Below are positions 28,254-35,262 of a DNA stretch of 64,000 bases, piece after piece. Source of the stretch: an uncultured Clostridia bacterium (GTDB lineage Bacteria > Bacillota > Clostridia > Christensenellales > Aristaeellaceae); NCBI GenBank assembly GCA_937894675.1, contig CALCQO010000024.1, positions 62,001 through 126,000 of the forward strand. Direction: 5' to 3'. The translations under genes and the position numbers were made by a program. The notes under the pieces are model-generated. The model ran no database searches. It was not told where the DNA came from and saw only the letters and a program-made list of their open reading frames with translations. The stretch's first letter is position 1; every line of letters begins with the position of its first letter.

Positions 28254-28519
28254 CCATCAGCCTGTTGGAGGAGTCCGCGGCGGGCTACACCCTGTGGGGC
28301 TACGCCGCCCGGCAGCCCGGGGGCGAAGAAAAAGTGGTGTTCCGCCTGGAAACCGACAGCCAGGGGGTGCTGCTGTCCGCTGCCGCCCGGCAGAGCGATG
28401 GGGTGCCGGTGATAGGCAAGGGCGGGGAAATTATGATCCAAACCCGCTGGGGGGATGCCCCGTCCCTGGTTGCCTTTGACAGTTTGCCCAAGGCGGAGGT
28501 GGCATTCGGCCAGCCGTAA
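28250..28519 (+). pseudogene. Propeller-like protein, 3-prime part in the +2 frame
   Basis: 89 residues beginning MTISLLEESAAGYTLWGYAA and ending AEVAFGQP. Composition and blade-like pattern (VVFRLETDSQGVLLSAA) continue the preceding frame. The ATG overlaps the upstream TGA (ATGA). There is no separate ribosome site, so it is read as the displaced C-terminus of the gene at 27450. Five 23-bp direct repeats start 5 bp after its stop. Confidence 0.55.
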
Positions 28520-28523
28520 GGCG

Positions 28524-28638
28524 GCCAAACCACCGAACAAAAAGGCGCCAAACCGACGACCGAAAAGCCGCCAAATCGCCGATTGATATTCGGCCAAATC
28601 GCCGAACGAAAATGCGCCAAATCGCCGAAAAGGGTTGA
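28524..28638 (+). repeat. Five tandem 23-bp direct repeats
   Basis: GCCAAA begins at 28524, 28547, 28570, 28593 and 28616, an exact 23-bp period. The unit is GCCAAAYCGCCGA followed by a variable A-rich ten bases. The first 13 bases are conserved and the rest drifts. The period is not a multiple of three, so it is not a protein repeat. It lies in a gap with no gene. Confidence 0.85.
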
Positions 28639-28784
28639 AAAAGCAATGTTTCTGTTATGATTTTTAAAGACAACAACAGCTGACATCGCTAACGCAAAGC
28701 CCTCCCTATGCTGCCCTTATGGACAACGGGGAGGGTTTGTTTGTGAACGAGGAACTTGTTCCCTTTGATTATCTAATGAGAGAG

Positions 28785-28873
28785 GCGCAAAATACGCTGC
28801 GCTGTTTTGCTTACGTATTACGATGGGGTTTCACCCCATACCCCACCAAAGGAAATGATTTCCTTTGGAAACC
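28785..28873 (-). repeat. Family-A 3-prime element, copy A4 (reverse orientation)
   Basis: Starts 14 nt after the stop of the minus-strand RNA methyltransferase and reads in its direction. Hairpin 1 arms are CCAAAGGAAAT/ATTTCCTTTGG, hairpin 2 arms ATGGGGT/ACCCCAT, and hairpin 3 carries AGCAAAACAGCGCAGCG and TATTTTGC. Confidence 0.8.
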
Positions 28874-28887
28874 TCAATTTTGGATTC

Positions 28888-29646
28888 CTATCCGTTCCTG
28901 CGCACCACGTCGTACATCATGATGGCGGCGGCCACCGCGGCGTTCAGGCTTTCGGCGCCGCCGGGCATGGGCAGTTTCAGGCGGTGGGTAGCCATTGCCT
29001 GGGTTTCCTCATCCAGTCCCTGGCCCTCATTGCCAATCAGCAGGCACAAATCACCCTGCACAGGGGCGCGGGCAAAGAAGTCCTCCCCCTGCAAGTCCCC
29101 CGCCAGAAAGGCGCAGCCCGCAAGGGGCGCAAGGGCAGCAGCAAGGGATGCGCAGCGGTACACCGGCACGCGGAACACAGCGCCCATGGAGGCGCGCAGC
29201 GCCTTGGGGGAAAAGGGATCGGCGGACTTTTCATCCATCACCAGCCCGGTAAACCCCGCCGCATCCATGGTGCGCCAGATGGTGCCTGCATTGCCCGGGT
29301 CCTGCACGCCGTTAAGCGCCACCAGGCGGCCGCCCAGGCTGCCCAGTTCCTGCTGGGCGGGGATGGGACACACCGCCAGGATGCCCTGGGGGGTTTTCGC
29401 GTCGCACACCTTCTGCAGCACATGGGGCGGCATCAGGTATACGGGCACAGGGGTGTTCAGGTATTTCTCATACTGTTCCTGCCGCTCCTCGTCCACCAGC
29501 AGCGCCTGGGCGGCACCGGCCTGCAGGGCTTCCCCGGCCAGGTGCTCCCCTTCCGCCAGAAAAAGGCCCTGCTGCCTGCGTCCGCTTGCGGTACGCAGGG
29601 CAGCCCAGGCCTTGATTTGCGGGTTTTGCAGGCTGGACAGCCGCAT
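28888..29646 (-). CDS. TrmH/SpoU-family RNA 2-prime-O-methyltransferase
   Basis: A 252-residue SPOUT methyltransferase that transfers a methyl group from S-adenosylmethionine to ribose of rRNA or tRNA. The three motifs are present: NGVQDPGNAGTIWRTMDAAG (motif 1), LLIGNEGQGLDEE (motif 2) and ESLNAAVAAAIMMYDVVRR (motif 3). An N-terminal RNA-binding domain of about 90 residues makes it resemble RlmB/TsnR-type rRNA enzymes. The exact target is not readable. Its ATG overlaps the stop of the upstream 675-residue gene. Confidence 0.9.
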   Translation of the reverse strand: MRLSSLQNPQIKAWAALRTASGRRQQGLFLAEGEHLAGEALQAGAAQALLVDEERQEQYEKYLNTPVPVYLMPPHVLQKVCDAKTPQGILAVCPIPAQQELGSLGGRLVALNGVQDPGNAGTIWRTMDAAGFTGLVMDEKSADPFSPKALRASMGAVFRVPVYRCASLAAALAPLAGCAFLAGDLQGEDFFARAPVQGDLCLLIGNEGQGLDEETQAMATHRLKLPMPGGAESLNAAVAAAIMMYDVVRRNG

Positions 29647-31673
29647 TACAGAAGCTGCGCCGTGCGGGGCAGGCTATGCAGCAATGGCTCCAGCGCTTTC
29701 AATTCCTTCTGGAAAAAGACAGCGTGGGGCAGCAGGATGGAGGAGGCGGCGTAGTCCAGCGCCGTGGCGATGCCGCCTTCCAGCAGGTTGGAGGCGATGA
29801 GCATATACTCCAGCGCCATCCTGCGCAGCACCAGGGGGATGGGGCTGCCCTGGACAGCCATGGCTTCCCCGGCGCTGGAAATCAGGTTCGCGGCGTCCTC
29901 GGGCAGTTCCGCCGCCGCTACTTCCTGCAGACGCTGCAGGATACTCGGCAGGCTGACAGGGGCTTCCCTGGCGGCCTCTTTTTTCACCGTGGGTTTGCCT
30001 GGCTTCAGCGTGCACACCGGCCAGGGGCTGGCGATATACGCTTTGCCAAAGGGCTTCATTTCGCTGGCCATGATCAGGGATTTATAGGGGGCTTCATCCC
30101 GCTGGCCGCGGGAGAGCATCGCGAAGGCGAAGCTGTCGCCGCCGGGCAGGAAGGTAATCTCTTCCTCATCCAAGGCGCTGACGGTCTGGGCGCCTAGAGC
30201 GTTGGCCACGGCGCGCGCCGCCAGCATACTGTCGCACACGGCGCCGGTATTGATCTGTACCTGGGGGCATAGGGCAATCATGATCAGCAGATGCTTGGCG
30301 TCATTCAGATTGGCGCTGAAGCCCGCGTCCTGCAGGCGCTTGAGAATGCGCTCCGCCAGGGTGGCGATGTCCACATCCTCGCCTACCTGCTTGGTCAGCA
30401 GCCGCACGGGGCCGCCCAGCTGCTCCAATTCCCCGATGAGGGCCTGCCGCTCGCTGAGCAGCGCCTGCAGCTGGGTTTCCAGCTCCGCCAGAGAGGCCTG
30501 CGCCTGCGCCGCTCGGGCGCCGGTTTCTTCCAGGGCGGCCTTGCTCTTTTTATCGGCGCTGGCCAGCGCTTCCTGCAGCAGCTGTTCCTTGCTTTCCTTC
30601 AGCTGATCCAATTGCATAATCAGCGCCAGGCGCTCGGCTTCCAAATCCTGCAGCTGCCCGTTCATGGCGGCGACCACCCTGTTGTCCTCCTTGCTGGTTA
30701 CCGCGTGGGACAAAAGGGAGGGGGCGGCGGGCAGGCTGAGCAGGTATTCCACCACCTGCTGCTGAGCGTCCGGGTGGTGCCAGAGGATGTCCAGGCTGTG
30801 CTTGAACACATCCACGGGGCTGTCCACCTTATGCAGCTGGGACACATCCTGCATCTCGGCGCCGGGGGCTTCCAGGGGGAATTCCCTGGTCATGCGGTCC
30901 ACCACGGCGTTCAGGTGGTTGTGGGCGCGCTTGGGCGCCTGCTTTTTTGCGGCGACCCGGAAAATGGGCGTGCCCGTCAGCTTGGGGGGCGTCTTGGGCG
31001 GGGGCAGGCGGAAGGCCGTCTCCTCCCGGATTACATTGCCAAGCTCGGGCAGTTCCTCGTCCATCATCTGGATTTTTTCCTTGGCCGAGGGCTCCTCCTG
31101 GGGCAAAATGGGCGCGAGGGGCCAGTAGAACAGCCGCTCCTGCCCGTTGGGCAGGGAGATGGAAAACAGCCGCGCGCTGTCGGGGCGCAGGGCGCTTAGA
31201 GCCCCGCAGATCGAGCCGTCGGCGGTATAGTAAGGGCCTTCAATGCGGCCGCCCTCCCGCAGGTAGCAGCAGGGGGTCATGCACAGGTTGACGGGGGCGT
31301 CGGGCTTGCCGGCGAGCACCTCAAACACCAGGTCCTCGGGCAGCTGCTGCACGGCGTTGGAATAGATGATGAACTGGTGCACCTCGCCCCGGGCGGGGGC
31401 GTAGTTGCGGTTGGGGCGGATTTTGTTGGCGTCGTCGGGGAAGTCCCGCAGGTTGATCAGGCACATATCCCCCAGGGTGCGCATACGTTCCTTGAAGGTA
31501 TACTGCTCGTTCTTGTCAGGTACAATACGGATGAACCCCGTGTCCTGATAGGCGTCAATGCTGCTCTGGGGCACCGGGCCGGATTCTGCCAGCAGGGGAC
31601 GCACATGAAAAAGACCGCGCTGCGTGTTGTCCTCCTCTAAAAATGCCAGAATCAAATTGCCTGAGAAATCCAT
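29646..31673 (-). CDS. Large coiled-coil protein of unknown function
   Basis: A 675-residue protein without signal peptide or membrane segment. The first 200 residues are beta-rich (FSGNLILAFLEEDN, RGLFHVRPLLAESG). A proline/lysine linker follows, and residues about 335-440 are a strong heptad coiled coil rich in Leu, Glu and Gln (QLQDLEAERLALIMQLDQL, ELETQLQALLSERQALIGEL). The C-terminal 230 residues are a mixed domain with LNDAKHLLIMIALCPQVQIN. I recognise no family. It overlaps the RNA methyltransferase start by one base, so the two are coupled. The organisation suggests a cytoplasmic scaffold or NTPase-like sensor, but no Walker motif is seen. A weak promoter (TTGACT and TATACT, 15 bp apart) precedes it. 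Confidence 0.6.
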   Translation of the reverse strand: MDFSGNLILAFLEEDNTQRGLFHVRPLLAESGPVPQSSIDAYQDTGFIRIVPDKNEQYTFKERMRTLGDMCLINLRDFPDDANKIRPNRNYAPARGEVHQFIIYSNAVQQLPEDLVFEVLAGKPDAPVNLCMTPCCYLREGGRIEGPYYTADGSICGALSALRPDSARLFSISLPNGQERLFYWPLAPILPQEEPSAKEKIQMMDEELPELGNVIREETAFRLPPPKTPPKLTGTPIFRVAAKKQAPKRAHNHLNAVVDRMTREFPLEAPGAEMQDVSQLHKVDSPVDVFKHSLDILWHHPDAQQQVVEYLLSLPAAPSLLSHAVTSKEDNRVVAAMNGQLQDLEAERLALIMQLDQLKESKEQLLQEALASADKKSKAALEETGARAAQAQASLAELETQLQALLSERQALIGELEQLGGPVRLLTKQVGEDVDIATLAERILKRLQDAGFSANLNDAKHLLIMIALCPQVQINTGAVCDSMLAARAVANALGAQTVSALDEEEITFLPGGDSFAFAMLSRGQRDEAPYKSLIMASEMKPFGKAYIASPWPVCTLKPGKPTVKKEAAREAPVSLPSILQRLQEVAAAELPEDAANLISSAGEAMAVQGSPIPLVLRRMALEYMLIASNLLEGGIATALDYAASSILLPHAVFFQKELKALEPLLHSLPRTAQLL

Positions 31674-31828
31674 AGAGGCTCCTTTCAGTATAAAAATAAT
31701 CGAGTTTAGTCAATTTCTATTCTATGCCTTTATTTCCGCCTTCGTCAAGGAATATTGGGCGATTTTACAAACAGAAAGGGCTTTTCAAACCCTTTTATGG
31801 GACTAAAACCGCCCGCAAGGGCATTTGT

Positions 31829-31857
31829 TTGACATTAGAGGGTGCGGGATGTAAAAT
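31829..31857 (+). promoter_or_regulatory. Promoter of the F420-ligase-like gene
   Basis: TTGACA at 31829-31834 and TAAAAT at 31852-31857 with a 17-bp spacer, 30 bp before the ATG. Confidence 0.75.
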
Positions 31858-31886
31858 GACCGGGAATAAACACAAGGAGAACAAGG

Positions 31887-32618
31887 ATGGGCAGAAACCT
31901 GGAGGAACAGCGCCGGGAGCTGAACGGCATCATTTACTATAACCGCGGCACCGTGCAGGGGGAGGATGGCAGCCGCTACGACCGCTTTGCCATCCGCACC
32001 CACTTTGTCGAGGTGGGGGAGAGCCATGTCGCCCTGGTGGAAAAGTATGTGCTTCCTTTATATCAGCAGGGGGATGTGCTGTCCTTCGGTGCCAAGGTGA
32101 TGGCCATGTGCACCGGCAATGTCCACCGCAGGGAGGATGTCAAGCCCGGCTTCTTCGCCAACCTCATGTGGCGTTTTGCCGCCAACAACTCCACCGGCAT
32201 CGGCATGCACGAGCCCCACAAGCTGCAATTGGTTATCAACCAGGTAGGCCTGCCCCGGGTGCTGCTGGCCGCCTTTTTGTCCGCCGTCACCAAGCCCTTT
32301 GGCGTCAAAGGCGTATTTTACAAGGTGTGCGGCAAGGATGTGGGCGGCATCGACGGTTTCTACCACCGCAGCGATTTCGCCGTCTACCACGACCTGGCCC
32401 TGGTGAACAACGATAACGGCAACGAATTGTGCAACGAGATCCACGAGATGACCGGCGTGCCCACCATCTTAATGGACGCAAACGATTTTGACCGCAATGT
32501 CATCGGCATCAGCGACGGATTCCCCCTGACCAATCAGGAGATCCAAGACGCGATGCAGGATAATCCCTCTGGACAAGGCGACGAACTAACCCCACTTATT
32601 TTGATACGTCCTTTGTAA
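31887..32618 (+). CDS. Coenzyme F420-0:L-glutamate ligase-like protein
   Basis: A 243-residue protein of the CofE/FbiB-like ligase fold. AIRTHFVEVGESHVALVEKYV recalls its opening (here only the core AIRTHFVEVGES is quoted as evidence). AMCTGNVHRREDVKPGFFA, VCGKDVGGIDGFYHRS and VNNDNGNELCNEIHEMTG are blocks known from the Firmicutes branch annotated as F420-0:gamma-glutamyl ligase. CofE adds glutamates to F420-0 with GTP. Clostridia of this type are not known to make F420 and no other cof gene is in view, so the true substrate is probably different. It is monocistronic and ends 3 nt before a family-B element. Confidence 0.75.
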   Translation: MGRNLEEQRRELNGIIYYNRGTVQGEDGSRYDRFAIRTHFVEVGESHVALVEKYVLPLYQQGDVLSFGAKVMAMCTGNVHRREDVKPGFFANLMWRFAANNSTGIGMHEPHKLQLVINQVGLPRVLLAAFLSAVTKPFGVKGVFYKVCGKDVGGIDGFYHRSDFAVYHDLALVNNDNGNELCNEIHEMTGVPTILMDANDFDRNVIGISDGFPLTNQEIQDAMQDNPSGQGDELTPLILIRPL

Positions 32619-32621
32619 GGC

Positions 32622-32742
32622 GCGCGTTGAAAAATCCCGCCATGCTGCGTCACTGAAACTGCCCGGGCTCGGTCACTTACGTAACGGTAAGCTCCCTCGC
32701 CCGGGCAGTTTCGTTCCTTGCCTTGCGGGTTTTTTAACGCGC
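32622..32742 (+). repeat. Family-B 121-bp structured element, copy B1
   Basis: Starts 3 nt after the stop codon. Outer arms are GCGCGTT and AACGCGC, then AAAAATCCCGC against GCGGGTTTTT. The inner 14-bp stem GAAACTGCCCGGGC / GCCCGGGCAGTTTC is perfect. A central mini-stem CTTAC/GTAAG holds a 6-base variable loop. Copy B2 at 38065 is the same length and differs at about ten positions, six of them in this loop. Confidence 0.85.
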
Positions 32743-32818
32743 TCTTGGGTAAATATCCGATAGATACTGTGTTATTTATTGCCTCTTGTAAGGGCTCTTG
32801 GGTGAATATTCGATAAAT
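32741..32818 (+). repeat. Pair of 25-bp imperfect direct repeats
   Basis: GCTCTTGGGTAAATATCCGA at 32741 and GCTCTTGGGTGAATATTCGA at 32794 (both continue for about five more similar bases), 53 bp apart. The first overlaps the right end of element B1. Copy B2 lacks this flank. Confidence 0.6.
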
Positions 32819-32834
32819 GCATTCTTTCATTGTC

Positions 32835-32948
32835 AAACGCCGCGGTGCTTCGCACTGGCGGCGTTTCTCCTTGAAAAATGGTAGGTTTTTAAGGGGTGGG
32901 GCGCGGGGAGGGGAAAGTTTTGCAAAAATTTCCCCTCCCCGAAAAACC
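32835..32948. terminator. Two strong hairpins between convergent genes
   Basis: Stem 1: AAACGCCGC (32835-32843) with GCGGCGTTT (32858-32866), loop containing a GTGC-TTC-GCAC mini-stem. Stem 2: GGGGAGGGGAAA (32905-32916) with TTTCCCCTCCCC (32929-32940), extended by GGTTTTT/AAAAACC on the outside. They probably terminate both the F420-ligase-like gene and the GNAT gene. Confidence 0.65.
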
Positions 32949-32957
32949 CCCTGCTTC

Positions 32958-33950
32958 CTACACCTCCGCTTCCATCACGCTGAAGGTGCGGGCTACGCTG
33001 AACCCCGCCCGCTCGTAGATTTTGCGGGCGTGGTTGGTGTCGCCGGTGAACAGGGTGGAGAAGGCGGCGCCTACCTGGATGAACTCCTGCATCAATAGGT
33101 TAAAGAGGATGGTGGCGATGCCTTTTTTCTCGTAGAGGGGGTCAGTGCAGATGCCGGTGAACCAGCCGCGGCCGCCGGGCTGTTTGTCCACCGGGCCGGT
33201 GAAGGCGACGAAATGGCCGGGGACGGTGGCGGCCAGGATGGGCCGGGGGGCGGGGGAGGCAAGCTCGTCCTGGAGCACCTTGCGCCAGTATTCGCTTTTC
33301 ACGCGGTCGCACATGGTGTCAAACTCGTAGTGCCAGGCGGGGTCGTAACGGCCGGCGGTGATGCCCTCCTGGGCCAGGCGCTCAAGGCGCTGGGGCATGT
33401 CAGCCAGGGGCATGTATTGGGATAGGTTCAGGTACATGGCTACTTCCCGGTGCAGTTCCTGAAAGCCGCGGGCAAGCAGGAAGGGATAGCCGGGGCACAG
33501 GGTGTCCATGCCCGGGGCGTTGTTGTGGTCGTGCTGGGGGGTGCCCGGAATCAGCCAGGCCAGCTTGATGGGGTTGTCGCCGGAAATGGCGATGCGCTGT
33601 TTGCCCATGGCGGCAAGGCGCTGCCGGAAGGCGCTGAGAAGAGCGGTGCCTATGCCCTGATGGCGGTGGGCAGGGTCGACAAACAGGGCGGTGAGGAAGG
33701 CGGGGGTATTGGCGAAGGTTTCCCCGGGCAGGTATTGCTTCTTGATGTTTCCAATGAGAAAGCCCTGGGGGACATCCTCCTTCAGGGCTACCAGCAGCAA
33801 ATCCGGGCAGGCGGCGGGGCTGTCCAGGAAAAGGGCGCGGAAGGCGGCTTCTTGAAGCGGCTTGTAGACCACCTCGCCGGAAAGGACGCTGCTGTTCCAG
33901 AGTTGGGTGATTCGCGGGATGTCCGCGGGCTGGACGGGGCGTATCTGCAT
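32958..33950 (-). CDS. Tandem GNAT-domain N-acetyltransferase
   Basis: A 330-residue protein with two GNAT folds. The first (about 1-150) has the acetyl-CoA loop LFVDPAHRHQGIGTALL. The second (about 185-330) has ICTDPLYEKKGIATILF. Such double-GNAT proteins acetylate small molecules or peptides; the substrate is unknown. The ATG at 33950 follows AGGAGG, so the upstream extension of the frame is not used. It is monocistronic with a good promoter and ends at strong hairpins. Confidence 0.82.
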   Translation of the reverse strand: MQIRPVQPADIPRITQLWNSSVLSGEVVYKPLQEAAFRALFLDSPAACPDLLLVALKEDVPQGFLIGNIKKQYLPGETFANTPAFLTALFVDPAHRHQGIGTALLSAFRQRLAAMGKQRIAISGDNPIKLAWLIPGTPQHDHNNAPGMDTLCPGYPFLLARGFQELHREVAMYLNLSQYMPLADMPQRLERLAQEGITAGRYDPAWHYEFDTMCDRVKSEYWRKVLQDELASPAPRPILAATVPGHFVAFTGPVDKQPGGRGWFTGICTDPLYEKKGIATILFNLLMQEFIQVGAAFSTLFTGDTNHARKIYERAGFSVARTFSVMEAEV

Positions 33951-33982
33951 GGAAGGCCTCCTGATGGATTTGTGATAGGGAA

Positions 33983-34011
33983 AATATAGCATCGGCGGCG
34001 GGCCGCGTCAA
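33983..34011 (-). promoter_or_regulatory. Promoter of the tandem GNAT gene
   Basis: On the minus strand TTGACG (34011-34006) and TATATT (33988-33983) with a 17-bp spacer. Confidence 0.65.
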
Positions 34012-34017
34012 CGCAAA

Positions 34018-34043
34018 AAGAGCCGCCTGGGAAGGCGGCTCTT
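34018..34043 (-). terminator. Terminator of the FMN-binding-type gene
   Basis: Arms AAGAGCCGCC and GGCGGCTCTT around a 6-base loop. On the minus strand it is followed by a run of T, a textbook intrinsic terminator 25 bp after the stop. Confidence 0.88.
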
Positions 34044-34067
34044 AAAGGTTTCGCGAAAGGGTAAACC

Positions 34068-35060
34068 TTACTGCGCCAGGGCGGCGTCAGCGAGCAGGTT
34101 CAGGTAGCCCACGGTGTCAACCAGGGTGGCGCCGGAGACGGCGTCAACGGGCTTGCCTGCTTCCTGGGCGGCGGCGAAGTCTTTGACTTCCTGGCCGGTC
34201 TTGCCCACCACATAGGCTTCGATGGCGGCGTAGCCTTCGCTGAGGAGCTTTGTGGCCTGGGCCTTGTCAGCCATGTTCTTGGAGTAGGCTTCGTCGTTCA
34301 CTTTCTTGGAGGCCAGGGGCGCTTCAGCCTTGGCGTAGTTGGCGCCAAAGCCCTTGTCGGAGTTGGGCACGCCCACGCCGGCGAAATACTGGAACTCGTC
34401 GATGGAGGCGGCAAGGATCTTGCCATCTTCCAGGGCGACAACGGCGTCGCCGAAGCTGCGCTCGCCATGGGGGGCGCCCTGCACGGCTTTAAGCACTACA
34501 TTGGCGGTATCGGCAACAACGCCCTTAACCACCATGTCTTCGCTCTTAGCGACATCAACGATCAGCTGCAGGTAGCCCACGGTGTCCACCAGGGTGGCGC
34601 CGGAAACGGCGTCAACGGGCTTGCCGGGCTCGGAAGCCTTGATGACTTCTTCCAGCTCAGCGGCGGTCTTGCCGACGGCAAACGCTTCGATGGCGGCATA
34701 GCCTTCGCTCAGGAGCTTGGTGGCCTGGGCCTTGTCAGCCATGTTCTTGGAGTAGACGGCGTCGTTGACGCGCTTGGAAATCAGCACCATGCCTTCTTTG
34801 GCGCCGGCGGCAAAGCCCTTGTCAGAGTTGGGCACGGGGGTGAGGCCTTCGGCGGGGGCCATGTACTGGAACTCGTCGATGGTGACGGCGACAATCTTGT
34901 CACCAGCGGTCAAAACAGCGGCGCGGGCAAAGCTGCGCTCGCCATGGGGGGCGCCGTATCCGCGGTGCAGCACTACTTCGGTTTCAGCGGCGGCAAAGCC
35001 AACGGAGGCAACCAGCAGCACCAGGGCTGCCAGCAGGGCGATGATTGAGGTTTTCTTCAT
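34068..35060 (-). CDS. Secreted protein with two tandem FMN-binding-type domains
   Basis: A 330-residue protein with a signal peptide (about 1-25, FAAAE) and no lipobox. Two domains of about 150 residues are clear duplicates. Each contains APHGERSF, IDEFQY, NSDKGF and YSKNMADKAQATKLLSEGY, and ends VDAVSGATLVDTVGYL. The DAVSGAT block fits the D-x-x-S/T-G-A-T site at which ApbE-type enzymes attach FMN to threonine, so this may be an extracellular flavoprotein with two flavins. No apbE or electron-transport gene is in this window. Near-identity of about 70 bp between the two copies indicates recent duplication or gene conversion. Other FMN_bind landmarks are weak. Confidence 0.65.
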   Translation of the reverse strand: MKKTSIIALLAALVLLVASVGFAAAETEVVLHRGYGAPHGERSFARAAVLTAGDKIVAVTIDEFQYMAPAEGLTPVPNSDKGFAAGAKEGMVLISKRVNDAVYSKNMADKAQATKLLSEGYAAIEAFAVGKTAAELEEVIKASEPGKPVDAVSGATLVDTVGYLQLIVDVAKSEDMVVKGVVADTANVVLKAVQGAPHGERSFGDAVVALEDGKILAASIDEFQYFAGVGVPNSDKGFGANYAKAEAPLASKKVNDEAYSKNMADKAQATKLLSEGYAAIEAYVVGKTGQEVKDFAAAQEAGKPVDAVSGATLVDTVGYLNLLADAALAQ

Positions 35061-35108
35061 GGAAATACGTCCTCCCGAAAAATAAAATCTGTCGATTGCG
35101 ACGGGCTT

Positions 35109-35138
35109 AGTATACCCCGAAGGCGGGGCGGGGGTAAA
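35109..35138 (-). promoter_or_regulatory. Promoter of the FMN-binding-type gene
   Basis: On the minus strand TTTACC (35138-35133) and TATACT (35114-35109) with an 18-bp spacer. Confidence 0.6.
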
Positions 35139-35204
35139 GGGGACACGGCAGATTTTACATGCCCTTTCCACAGGGTGGGACGGATTGCGCCCGGCAATTC
35201 TTTC

Positions 35205-35233
35205 TTTTCATCGAAAGCATTTGGCAGTATAAT
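35205..35233 (+). promoter_or_regulatory. Promoter of trkAH
   Basis: TTTTCA at 35205-35210 and a perfect TATAAT at 35228-35233 with a 17-bp spacer, followed by AAGGAGG before the trkA ATG. No c-di-AMP riboswitch is visible in the short leader. Confidence 0.65.
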
Positions 35234-35262
35234 GACAAAGATATTTTCCTAAGGAGGCCAGT

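Noticed and set aside
28524..28638. Reading the 23-bp array as a CRISPR
   Set aside because: Units are directly adjacent without spacers and no cas gene is nearby.
32534..32836. Minus-strand frame across element B1, with a similar frame across B2 at 38058-38261
   Set aside because: The shared peptide arises from the repeated DNA element. The two frames differ outside it and base changes follow the stems rather than codons.
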